Below are positions 42,793 through 53,591 of a stretch of 64,000 nt of DNA, one piece after another; the first letter of the stretch is position 1, and every line of letters starts with the position of its first letter. The DNA comes from Alphaproteobacteria bacterium (GTDB lineage Bacteria > Pseudomonadota > Alphaproteobacteria > Rhodobacterales > Rhodobacteraceae): NCBI GenBank assembly GCA_029289325.1, contig JARFTV010000009.1, positions 1 through 64,000 on the forward strand. The letters run 5' to 3'. The notes under the pieces were generated by a model, which ran no database searches, was not told the origin of the DNA, and saw only the letters and a program-made list of their open reading frames with translations. The position numbers and the translations under genes are program-made.

Positions 42793-43290
42793 TCAGGGCA
42801 GGATGAAGATCGGCGTACCGGGGTTCACCATCGAATAGACTTCCTCCATCTCTTCATCCGTCAGCGCGACGCAGCCCCAGGTCCAGTCGCGGGTGTTGAC
42901 CGGGCCTTTCGGGCCGCCGTGGATGAAGATGTCGCCGCCGGGAGACTTGCCCTGCGCCTCGGCAAAGGCCTTGTCGGCGGGGTTCGGGTAGGAAATCCCC
43001 AGGGAGAGGTGGAAGCGCGAGTTCGGGTTCTTGTGGCTGATGTAATACTGCCCTTCAGGCGTCTTGCCGTCGCCCTCGAACTCCTTGTGGCCCTCGGGCG
43101 CGAAGCCGAGGCCGATGTCGTAGGATTTCAGCACCTTGGCGTGATGGAAGAGATACATCTTCCGGTCCGCCTTGTGGACCTGGACCTGAGTGACCTCGGG
43201 TCCCCGGTAATCCTTGAATTTAGTCTTGGGGGCGCAAGCCGCAAGGCCCAGCGTGACCACCAGGAGGAGAAGAACTGCAAAACCGCGCAT
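42793..43290 (-). CDS. L,D-transpeptidase family lipoprotein
   Basis: Lipobox LGLAACAP; DIFIHGGPKGPVNTRDWTWGCVALTDEEMEEVY. Confidence 0.87.
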   Translation of the reverse strand: MRGFAVLLLLVVTLGLAACAPKTKFKDYRGPEVTQVQVHKADRKMYLFHHAKVLKSYDIGLGFAPEGHKEFEGDGKTPEGQYYISHKNPNSRFHLSLGISYPNPADKAFAEAQGKSPGGDIFIHGGPKGPVNTRDWTWGCVALTDEEMEEVYSMVNPGTPIFILP

Positions 43291-43398
43291 GCCTGTAACC
43301 GTCTGCCCTTTTTTTCGACCGTCTTTTTTGGGTCAAGAGGTACAGGAAATCAGCCCACCTGCATAGACGGTCAGGCTGTCGCAGGGTTCACGGAAACG

Positions 43399-44622
43399 TC
43401 AGCGCGAGAAGCGGGCGACCAGCTCGATATGCGTGGACCAGCGGAACTGGTCGATCACCTGCACCCAGTCGAGGCGGTAGCCGGCGGCGGTCAGCGCCCT
43501 GGCGTCGCGGGCGAAAGTGACGGGATTGCAGGAGACGGCGGCGATCACCGGGACCATGGACTGCGCGAGGCGGTCGGTCTGCGCCTCGGCCCCGGCGCGC
43601 GGGGGGTCAATGACCGCGCCGGAGAAGGGTTTGAGCTCATCCGGTTCAAGCGGGCGACGGAAGAGGTCGCGAGTCTCGGTGCTGATCCGGTGCAGATTCG
43701 GGGTGTTGCGGGCGGCGAGGTCGAGGGCCTTGGTCATGGCGGCGTCACCTTCGACGGCGTGGACCTCCATCTCTTGCGCAAGCGGCAGGGTGAAGGTGCC
43801 GACACCGGAGAAGAGGTCGACGATTCGCTTCTGCGGGCCAAGGGCCTTGCGGACGGCGGCGAGCAAGGCGGCCTCGCCTTCGGCGGTGGCTTGCAGGAAG
43901 GCCCCGGCCGGGGGGACGACGGTGGCGGTGCCCATCGTGAGGGCGGGACGGTCGCGGAGGGCGACGGTCTCACCATCCCAGGTCAGGCGCGAAAAGCCGT
44001 GGGTTTCGACAAGGCGGGCAAGGTCGAGGCGGAGGTCGGCATCCAAGGGCTTGCCGCCAGTGACGACGACATCGGGGCCCCCGCGGGTCAGGGTGACTTG
44101 CAGCGAAAGCTCGGTCGTGCGCGATCCTCCGGCCATCACCAGCGCCTGAAGGCCGGGGAAGGCGGCGAGGATGCCGGGGTGAAGGAGTTGGCAGTCGGGG
44201 ATTTCCGCGATGGTGTCCGAGGCGCGGGCGTGGAAGCCCATCAGCACGCCACCCTTGGTGCGCCGCGCCGAAAGGGTTGCGCGGCGACGGGACCGGACGG
44301 GGGAGGTGACAAGGGGGAGGAACTCGGCCGTCAGACCCTGACGGGCAAGCGCGGTTTCCACGACCTCCTGCTTCCAGCCCGCGACGAAGGGGTCGGAGGC
44401 GTGCTGCAACTGGCAGCCGCCGCAGGCCCGGGCGTGACGGCAGGGTGGTTTCACCCGGTTGACCGAGGGGGTGACGATCTTCGGATCAAGAAGCCGGTCG
44501 CCCTGCAGCGTGCCCTCCACCACCTCGCCGGGGAGGGTGCCGGGGACATAGATGGGGCCCGAGTCGAGGCTGCGGGCGATTCCGTGGCCAAGGTGGCCCA
44601 GCCGGTCGATGGTTACGATCAC
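43399..44622 (-). CDS. class I SAM-dependent RNA (uracil-C5) methyltransferase, TrmA/RlmD-like
   Basis: CRHARACGGCQLQH, IVDLFSGVGTFTLPLA, VIDPPRAGAEAQ, VSCNPVTFARDA. Confidence 0.92.
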   Translation of the reverse strand: MIVTIDRLGHLGHGIARSLDSGPIYVPGTLPGEVVEGTLQGDRLLDPKIVTPSVNRVKPPCRHARACGGCQLQHASDPFVAGWKQEVVETALARQGLTAEFLPLVTSPVRSRRRATLSARRTKGGVLMGFHARASDTIAEIPDCQLLHPGILAAFPGLQALVMAGGSRTTELSLQVTLTRGGPDVVVTGGKPLDADLRLDLARLVETHGFSRLTWDGETVALRDRPALTMGTATVVPPAGAFLQATAEGEAALLAAVRKALGPQKRIVDLFSGVGTFTLPLAQEMEVHAVEGDAAMTKALDLAARNTPNLHRISTETRDLFRRPLEPDELKPFSGAVIDPPRAGAEAQTDRLAQSMVPVIAAVSCNPVTFARDARALTAAGYRLDWVQVIDQFRWSTHIELVARFSR

Positions 44623-46475
44623 TCTGCCGCTTCCGCTTCTTCGTCTTCGGTGCCGATGAAGCCGCCTGATTGCCGCTTCCAGTAGCGCGCGTAAAGCCCG
44701 TCCTTGGCCAGAAGCTCGTCATGGCTGCCGATTTCGACGATCCGGCCGCGATCCAGCACGATGATCCGGTCCATCGCGGCGATGGTCGACAAGCGGTGGG
44801 CGATGGCGAGGACGGTCTTGCCCTGCATGACGCGGCCCAGCGCCTCTTGAATCGATGCCTCCACCTCGGAGTCGAGGGCGGAGGTGGCTTCGTCCAGCAC
44901 AAGGATCGGCGCGTCCTTCAGGAAGGCGCGGGCAAGGGCGATCCGCTGGCGCTGGCCCCCGGAAAGTTTCACCCCGCGTTCGCCAAGGAAGGCGTCGTAG
45001 CCCTTGCGGCCATTGTGGTCGAGCATCTGGGAGATGAACTCATCCGCCTCGGCGGCCTTGGCGGCGGCGATGATTTCCGCTTCGCTGGCCTCGGGTCTGC
45101 CGTAGGCGATATTGTCGCGCGCGCTGCGATTGAACATCGCGGTTTCCTGCGTGACCATGCCGATCTGGCGGCGAAGGGATTCCTGCGTCACGCTGCGCAG
45201 GTCGGCGCCGTCAATGGTGATGCGGCCCTGTTCGGGGTCGTAGAGCCGGAGCAGGAGGGAGACGAGCGAAGACTTTCCCGCCCCGCTGGCACCGACGATG
45301 CCCAGTTTCTCACCGGCGCGGATGGTGAGGTCGATGTCCTGCACCCCGCCGCGACTGCGGCCATAGGCGAAAGTGACGTGGTCGAAGCGGATCTCGCCCC
45401 GGACGCGGGGAAGGGGTTGGGCGCCGGGCGCATCGGCGAGGGTATGGGGGACGGAGAGGGTGCGCATCCCGTCCTCGACCTCGCCGACGCTGGTGTAGAT
45501 CGACATGAGGGTGAAGCTGACCCAGCCCGACATCTGCGCGATGCGAAGGGCGATGGCCCCGGCGGCGGCAATGTCGCCCGCGGTGGCGCTGCCCTGCTGC
45601 CAGAGCATGACGGTGCCGCCGATGAGAAGGACGGGGAGGACGCCCGCCAGGAGCATCAGCGAGAAACGGAACCAGGTGGATATGACGCCGAATTCAAGCG
45701 AGCGTTCGCGGAAGACCTCCATCGCGTCGAGGGCGACGCGATCCTCGAAGGCGTGGTGGGCGAAGAGCTTGACGGTCTTGATATTGGTGATCGTGTCGAC
45801 GACCTGCCCGGACACCATCGCACGGCTGGAGGCGCGGGCGGCGGAGTTCTTGCGCACCATCGGCATGAAGAAGCGGATGAGCAGGATGTAGGCGATCAGC
45901 CAGACGAGAAGGGCGACCGCGACCTTTGCATCGACGGCGATCAGGAAGGCGACCGAGCCGATGACCGAGGCAAGGGCGAAGCAGACGGTGTTGATGACCT
46001 CGGTCGCGACATCGGTGACGGCGCGGGCGGCCTGCATCTGCTTTTGCGCGATGCGGCCCGCGAAGTCGTTGTCGAAGAAGGTGACGGCCTGACCAAGCGT
46101 CCAGCGGTGCAGGCGCGACAGGACCAGCGGCATCACGTTCGGGCCGATGATGATGCTGTTCGACGCCGCCGAGACGGCGAAGGCCAGCGGGCGGAGGACC
46201 AGGTAGAAGACGAGGAACCAGAGGACGAGGCTGAAGTGCTGGCCGAAGAAGTCCGTCGGGCCGGAGTTGACGGCGGCGTCGATCACCCAGCCGAGGATCA
46301 GGGCGCTGACAACCTCGGTCACGCCGGCAAGGGAGGACAGGATTCCGGCAAGCACCAGCATTGGCCAGGAGCCCGCGAGCGACCAGCGCATGAACGCGCC
46401 AAGGCGCTGCGGCGGCGGGCCGTCGGCGGGGCGGAAGGCGTCGATGAGGGAGCCGAGGCTGCGAAGGGCGCTCAT
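44619..46475 (-). CDS. ABC transporter ATP-binding protein/permease (half-exporter)
   Basis: 618 aa; GASGAGKSS, LSGGQRQRIALARA, ILVLDEATSALDSE. Confidence 0.94.
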   Translation of the reverse strand: MSALRSLGSLIDAFRPADGPPPQRLGAFMRWSLAGSWPMLVLAGILSSLAGVTEVVSALILGWVIDAAVNSGPTDFFGQHFSLVLWFLVFYLVLRPLAFAVSAASNSIIIGPNVMPLVLSRLHRWTLGQAVTFFDNDFAGRIAQKQMQAARAVTDVATEVINTVCFALASVIGSVAFLIAVDAKVAVALLVWLIAYILLIRFFMPMVRKNSAARASSRAMVSGQVVDTITNIKTVKLFAHHAFEDRVALDAMEVFRERSLEFGVISTWFRFSLMLLAGVLPVLLIGGTVMLWQQGSATAGDIAAAGAIALRIAQMSGWVSFTLMSIYTSVGEVEDGMRTLSVPHTLADAPGAQPLPRVRGEIRFDHVTFAYGRSRGGVQDIDLTIRAGEKLGIVGASGAGKSSLVSLLLRLYDPEQGRITIDGADLRSVTQESLRRQIGMVTQETAMFNRSARDNIAYGRPEASEAEIIAAAKAAEADEFISQMLDHNGRKGYDAFLGERGVKLSGGQRQRIALARAFLKDAPILVLDEATSALDSEVEASIQEALGRVMQGKTVLAIAHRLSTIAAMDRIIVLDRGRIVEIGSHDELLAKDGLYARYWKRQSGGFIGTEDEEAEAAE

Positions 46476-46596
46476 GGGGGAGAGGTAGGCCGGTCCTTGG
46501 GGCGAAGCAAGGGATTACGCTGTGCGCCGATCGTCAGTTCCCTGTGTGGCGGCTCGTCGCTGACTTCGTCACGCCTCGCAGCGGGGCGAGGAGGGT

Positions 46597-48444
<1,848 letters not shown>

Positions 48445-48606
48445 GGGGGGAGAACCCTGAAAGACCTGCAGCAATGAAAAAGGGCGGGGCTGGGGAGCGA
48501 CCGCCACGACGGGATCGGTCGGCTCAGCTAAGCTGATATGAGATCCCGTGTTCCATGCTGGTCTCCGTCCAAGGTCGGGCATCCGTAGCGCAGTTGCGAC
48601 CGATTG

Positions 48607-49764
48607 TCACGCCTCTTTCAGCAGGGCGTCCTTGCCCAGGGTGAGGTCCGAGGCGAGCCAGCGGCTCTCAAGCTCTTTCAGTCGCGCACCCAGCGCCTCG
48701 CCCCGCAGGGCGGGCATCAGGTCGGCGGCGGTGACGGGGAAACGGGCGGTCGCGCCGCGATGGGCCTCTGCCTGCCAGTTTCCTGGCAGCGGGCTTTCCA
48801 GCAGGGCCGCGCGGGCAAGGACGGCGTCGCCAGCCAGCGCCTCGCCCAGGCGAAAGCCAAGGACGGCGGGAGTCTCGGTGGTTTCGGCGGCGGCGCGGAG
48901 GGCGGCAAGGTCGCGCGCTTCGGCCCGGGAGAGACGAAGGTTGCCGGTGTCCCCCCCAAGGACCGCAAGGCGACGGAGCCATCTGGGCGTTTCGCCCGCG
49001 TCGAGATGGACGAGCGGCGCAAGAGCGCGCGGGTCGGCGCCGGGAAGAACGCGGGCGAGGACACCCGCCTGCGACATGGCAGCGACGGCGGGGCTGGGGT
49101 CACGGGCCGACAGGAGTTTCCGCAGCTCGGCGTGGATGCGTTCGCGGGAAATTCCGTCCAGCCCCTCGGCCAGCGCGGCGCAGGCGGCGAGGCCGTCGGC
49201 GTCCAGCCCTTCATCGGGGTCGCCATAGGCGGCGTGGAAGCGGAAAAAGCGGAGGATGCGAAGGTAATCCTCGCGGATGCGCGTCTCCGGCTCACCCACA
49301 AAGCGGACGCGGCGCGCCTGCAGGTCCGGCAGACCGTGGAGCGGGTCGATGACACTGCCGTGGCGGTCGGCATAAAGCGCGTTCATCGTGAAATCGCGGC
49401 GCTGGGCGTCTTCCTCGATCCGGGTGGAAAAGGCGACCACGGCGCGACGGCCGTCGGTCTCGACGTCACGGCGGAAGGTGGTGATCTCATGCGGTCTGCC
49501 CCCGGCGATCACGGTCACGGTGCCGTGGTCGATCCCGGTGGGGACGACCTTGAACCCGGCCGCTTCCGCGATCTGCGACACGGTTTCCGGCGTCGCATCG
49601 GTCGAGATGTCGATATCGCTGACCGGCTCGCCCAGAATGGAGTTGCGCACACAGCCGCCGACGAAGAGCGCCCGGCAGCCCTTTGCCTCCAACGCGGCGC
49701 AAAGCGACTGAGTGCCCGGATGGTCAAGCCAGTCGCCCGTGATCCGATCGAGCGCGATTGTCAT
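48607..49764 (-). CDS. cca: CCA tRNA nucleotidyltransferase
   Basis: ALFVGGCVRNSILGEPVSDIDISTDATPE; DAQRRDFTMNALYAD; RFVGEPETRIREDYLRILRFFRFHA. Confidence 0.95.
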   Translation of the reverse strand: MTIALDRITGDWLDHPGTQSLCAALEAKGCRALFVGGCVRNSILGEPVSDIDISTDATPETVSQIAEAAGFKVVPTGIDHGTVTVIAGGRPHEITTFRRDVETDGRRAVVAFSTRIEEDAQRRDFTMNALYADRHGSVIDPLHGLPDLQARRVRFVGEPETRIREDYLRILRFFRFHAAYGDPDEGLDADGLAACAALAEGLDGISRERIHAELRKLLSARDPSPAVAAMSQAGVLARVLPGADPRALAPLVHLDAGETPRWLRRLAVLGGDTGNLRLSRAEARDLAALRAAAETTETPAVLGFRLGEALAGDAVLARAALLESPLPGNWQAEAHRGATARFPVTAADLMPALRGEALGARLKELESRWLASDLTLGKDALLKEA

Positions 49765-50357
49765 GCGCCCACCCGTTCGGCCAGGCCTCGAAGAATTCGG
49801 GCGGTGGCGCCCCAGATGTAGTAGGGACCGTAGGGCGCTACGTAGTAGCGACGCCAGACACCCATCCAGCGGCGACGCTCGATGGCATAGCGCGCGGGCG
49901 TCAGCACGTGGGAGAGGGGGACGGTAAAGACTTCGTCAACCTCACCGGCTTCGGGGATCGGGTCGAAGGATCCCCGGACCAGCCCCACGAAGGGGGTGAT
50001 GGCGAAGCCAGTCACGGTCTCGTGGATCGGAAGCGTGCCAAGGATCTGCACCCGGTCTGGGGGCAGGCCGATTTCCTCCTGCGTCTCGCGCAGGGCGGCG
50101 GCTTCCGGGGTGGCGTCGGTCGGGTCGACCTTGCCGCCGGGAAAGGCGATCTGGCCGGGGTGATGTTTCAGGTGCGACGAGCGTTTGGTCAGGATCAGGC
50201 GCGCACCATCATCGCGCAGCCAGACGGGAACCAGCACGGCGGCGGGGCGAAGGGGCTTGTCCGCCGAGGGGCGGATGCCGGGGTTCAGGTCGAAATCCGA
50301 GGACGGCCCGGCCGGGCGGGCCAGCGCCGCGCGCAGGGCGTCCCCGGCGTCGATCAT
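49761..50357 (-). CDS. CoA pyrophosphatase-like NUDIX hydrolase
   Basis: LTKRSSHLKHHPGQIAFPGGKVDPTDATPEAAALRETQEEIGL; ATGA overlap on both sides. Confidence 0.92.
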   Translation of the reverse strand: MIDAGDALRAALARPAGPSSDFDLNPGIRPSADKPLRPAAVLVPVWLRDDGARLILTKRSSHLKHHPGQIAFPGGKVDPTDATPEAAALRETQEEIGLPPDRVQILGTLPIHETVTGFAITPFVGLVRGSFDPIPEAGEVDEVFTVPLSHVLTPARYAIERRRWMGVWRRYYVAPYGPYYIWGATARILRGLAERVGA

Positions 50358-51340
50358 TCCGGCCGGACCCCTTCGAAGCCCAGCGTCTTTGGGTCCAACT
50401 CGTAATGCGCGCCGCAGAACTGGCAGTCGGCGGTGACGACGCCGGCTTCGGTCGTCATCTGGGCGATGTCCTTCTGGCTGTAGATGGACATGGTGTTGCG
50501 CACCTTCTCTTCGCTGCAGGAACAGCCAAAGCGGATCGGCTGGGCGTCGAACACACGGGGGCTTTCCTCGTGGAACAGGCGGATCAGAAGGTCGGTCGGC
50601 GGGACCGAGGGGCCGATCATCTCCAGCGTTTCAACCGTATCGAGAAGCATGTTGGCGCGGTTCCAGTTTTCCGAATCCGCCCCGCCAAGGATGTCGGCAT
50701 GGGTGAGGAGCCCGCCTTCGCCCGAGCCCTGATCGGCCGCAACGCCGCCCGTGGACGGCATGTGCTGCAGCATGATCCCACCGGCGCGCCAGTGAAGCGG
50801 CCGGCCCGGCTCGGCGCTTTCGCCATAGGCGAGCTGGAAGCGGGTCGGGATCTGCTCGGACTGGGCGAAGTAGCTTTCGGCGCAGGCTGAAAGGCTGCCG
50901 CCGGCGATGGGGGTGAAGCCCTGATAGGGCAGCATCCCCTCACCCTGGTCCAGCATGACGGCGAAATACCCCTCGCCAATCTGGGAGAACGGGTCGGCGC
51001 CGGGGTCCAGCCGCTCGGCGTCATAGCTGGCATAGGCGCGGATCCGGGCGGGCTGGCCGTCCTCGGTCGGGCCGTAATAGTCGGTGGCGATCAGCCGGGC
51101 GGGGCCCTTGCCGCGCACCTGCAGCGAGAGCTTCCAGCGCAGCTTGATGGTCTGGCCGATCAGCGCGGTGAGAAGCGCGGTCTCGGCCACGAGGGCCTCG
51201 ATCACGGAAGGATAGGCATGCTGTTTCAGGACCTGGTCCAGCACCCCGTCCAGGCGGGCGACCCGGCCGCGGATGCCCGAGGCGTCCAGTTGGAATGGCA
51301 GGACGGTATCGTCCCAGGCGATCTGCGAGCCAGTGGTCAT
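50354..51340 (-). CDS. hslO: Hsp33 family redox chaperone
   Basis: Hsp33 N-terminal domain; C-terminal zinc motif FGCSCSEEKV...VTADCQFCGAHY. Confidence 0.95.
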   Translation of the reverse strand: MTTGSQIAWDDTVLPFQLDASGIRGRVARLDGVLDQVLKQHAYPSVIEALVAETALLTALIGQTIKLRWKLSLQVRGKGPARLIATDYYGPTEDGQPARIRAYASYDAERLDPGADPFSQIGEGYFAVMLDQGEGMLPYQGFTPIAGGSLSACAESYFAQSEQIPTRFQLAYGESAEPGRPLHWRAGGIMLQHMPSTGGVAADQGSGEGGLLTHADILGGADSENWNRANMLLDTVETLEMIGPSVPPTDLLIRLFHEESPRVFDAQPIRFGCSCSEEKVRNTMSIYSQKDIAQMTTEAGVVTADCQFCGAHYELDPKTLGFEGVRPE

Positions 51341-51381
51341 TGGGGATTTCCTGAAAGTGCCAGTGCTGGCATACCGCGCCT

Positions 51382-51409
51382 ATATAGGCAGGGCAACGGC
51401 TGGTCCAAG
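51382..51409 (-). promoter_or_regulatory. RpoH-type promoter of hslO operon
   Basis: Minus strand CTTG-N17-CCTATATAGG, an exact match to the alphaproteobacterial RpoH consensus CTTG-N17-CYTATNTNNG. Confidence 0.7.
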
Positions 51410-51418
51410 GGGTGAAAC

Positions 51419-51856
51419 ATGATCCGGCGCTATGGCGAGGCCGTGAAACCGGGGCAAAGATACATCCGGCGGCCGGGGGTCTATGCCGTCCTGCTGCAGG
51501 GCGACCATATCCTGGCGACGCATCAGGCTGAGCCGATCCCCGAGTTCCAGCTGCCCGGCGGCGGGATCGACCGGGGGGAACAGCCGATCGCCGCGCTGCA
51601 CCGCGAGGTCCTTGAGGAGACCGGCTGGAAGATCGACGTGACGCGGCATCTGGGGGCGTTCCGGCGGTTCACCTACATGCCGGACTACGACATGTGGGCG
51701 GAAAAGCTGTGCACGGTTTTCCTGGCCCGGCCGGTGCGGCGGCTGGGTCCGCCGTCCGAGGCGGGGCACACGGCCGTCTGGTTGCCGGTCGAGGAGGCGC
51801 TGGTCCATCTGGGAAACGCGGGCGACCGCGCAATGCTGGCGCGGCTTCTAGGTTAG
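51419..51856 (+). CDS. NUDIX hydrolase
   Basis: LPGGGIDRGEQPIAALHREVLEETGW. Confidence 0.9.
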   Translation: MIRRYGEAVKPGQRYIRRPGVYAVLLQGDHILATHQAEPIPEFQLPGGGIDRGEQPIAALHREVLEETGWKIDVTRHLGAFRRFTYMPDYDMWAEKLCTVFLARPVRRLGPPSEAGHTAVWLPVEEALVHLGNAGDRAMLARLLG

Positions 51857-53107
51857 GTCCAGGATGATGCCCGACACGTCGTCTGGGAAGACGTCGCCAC
51901 CGGCGCGATAGGTCAGGTCCCAGACCAGAGCCTCAAGCAGTTCGGCCCCGGTCAGATGCGAGGATCGGCGCAGGCTGTCGATCACCCCGTCCTCACCGAA
52001 ATCGCCGCCACCGGGCAGCGGACATTCGGTGAACCCGTCCGACACCAGCAGCAGCCGGTCGCCGGGCGCCAGCTGGCTGTCCAGCCGGTCATAGCGCGCC
52101 TCGGGGATCAGGCCGATCGGCAGACCGCCGGTTCCCAGACGCTCGACCGAACCGTCGCGGCGCAGGATCAGGGGGTGCGGATGGCCGGCCTGCACCAGAC
52201 TGACCTGCCCCACCACGCGGTCGACCACCGCGAAAACCATGGTAAAGTATTGTTCTGCCTGAATTTCATCCAGCATCAGCCGGTTGAACCTTTCGGCCAC
52301 AGCCTCGGGCGGGAGGAGGACATGGCTGCCGGAGGGTCCCTTCTGGAAGGCGAGATTCTGTTCCGGCGAGGATCCGGTCAGGAACCCGGCCAGCCGCGCT
52401 GTCATCATCGCCGAGGCAACACCATGGCCCGAGACGTCGATCGAATAGAGCACGACCCGATCCTCATCGACGCGGAAGCTGCCGACCAGATCGCCCCCCA
52501 CCCGCCCGGAGTTGCGCAGAAGCAGCGCAGCGCGGGACCAGCCGTAATCGCGCACCCGGTCGCGGATCAGGGTCTGCTGAAGCTTCCGCGCCTCGATCAG
52601 GTCTCGGTCGAGAGAGTCGTAAAGTTTCTGCAACTCGGTCAGCGTGCTGGCGATGACCCGGTTCTTGGCCAGAAGCTCGGCCTGCATGGCCAGCATCCTC
52701 TCCCCCGCGCGGAGCCGGGCGCGGAGTTCGTTCGGGGCCACGGGCTTCGTCAGGAAATCGTCGGCCCCGGCCTCAAGCCCATCGGCGATCTCGTCGCTTT
52801 CGGATTTCGAGGTCAGAAGGACGAAGTAGCCGTAATTCTCCTGCTCCAGCTCACGGAAGCGGCGGCAGAAATCGAGGCCGGACATGCCGGGCATCATCCA
52901 GTCGCTGATGATGATGTCGACAGCGGTCCGGCGGCAAAGCTCAAGCCCCGCTTCGGCCGATTCGCTTTCGCTGACCCGATAGCCCCAGCGGCGTAGCTGC
53001 ATGGAGAGCATGTGCCGCTGCGCCCGGCTGTCGTCGACGACCAGGACATGACGCGGGCCGGGCTGGCCGGTCAGGGTCGTTTCGACAAGGCTTGGGGTGG
53101 CTGACAC
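51848..53107 (-). CDS. response regulator receiver domain fused to PP2C/SpoIIE (RsbU-like) phosphatase
   Basis: VLVVDDSRAQRHMLSMQLRRWGYRV...ISDWMMPGMSGLDFCR REC motifs; VVLYSIDVSGHGVASAMMTARLAGFLTG and LLLVSDGFTECP phosphatase motifs. Confidence 0.94.
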   Translation of the reverse strand: MSATPSLVETTLTGQPGPRHVLVVDDSRAQRHMLSMQLRRWGYRVSESESAEAGLELCRRTAVDIIISDWMMPGMSGLDFCRRFRELEQENYGYFVLLTSKSESDEIADGLEAGADDFLTKPVAPNELRARLRAGERMLAMQAELLAKNRVIASTLTELQKLYDSLDRDLIEARKLQQTLIRDRVRDYGWSRAALLLRNSGRVGGDLVGSFRVDEDRVVLYSIDVSGHGVASAMMTARLAGFLTGSSPEQNLAFQKGPSGSHVLLPPEAVAERFNRLMLDEIQAEQYFTMVFAVVDRVVGQVSLVQAGHPHPLILRRDGSVERLGTGGLPIGLIPEARYDRLDSQLAPGDRLLLVSDGFTECPLPGGGDFGEDGVIDSLRRSSHLTGAELLEALVWDLTYRAGGDVFPDDVSGIILDLT

Positions 53108-53258
53108 GTCGTCCCTCCGAATCCGTTCCGGGGACTGTGCCGCCGCCGCCTTAACGGCAGGTGAAAGCTAAAATTGCACGGGATTTCCGGTGGGCGGGCG
53201 ACGAATTGTTAAGCGGGATCGGGTCAGGCTGAAGCGTGCGTCTAGTGGTGAGGTGGCC

Positions 53259-53591
53259 ATGATCGATTGGCGAAGGGTCGAGGAACTGCGCGAGGAAATC
53301 GGGGCCGACGGGTTCGTCGAAATCGCCGACATGTTCCTGGATGAGGCAGAGCAGGCCGTGCGTGCGCTGCAATCCGGCATCGGGGGCGCTCAGATCGAGG
53401 GGCAGCTGCATTTCCTGAAGGGCAGCGCGCTGAACCTCGGCCTGTCCGAACTGGCGGCGATCTGCCAGGAGGGGGAGCGCAAGGCCGCCACCGGCCTGGG
53501 CGGGTCGATCGACGTCGATCAGGTGGCGGCGGTCTACCGGGAATCACGCCGGCAGTTGCTGGAACGGCTGGCGACCGATTCGGCGGCCTAG
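53259..53591 (+). CDS. Hpt (histidine phosphotransfer) domain protein
   Basis: 110 aa with LHFLKGSALNLGLSELAAICQEGE (H-x-x-K-G-S/A). Confidence 0.88.
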   Translation: MIDWRRVEELREEIGADGFVEIADMFLDEAEQAVRALQSGIGGAQIEGQLHFLKGSALNLGLSELAAICQEGERKAATGLGGSIDVDQVAAVYRESRRQLLERLATDSAA

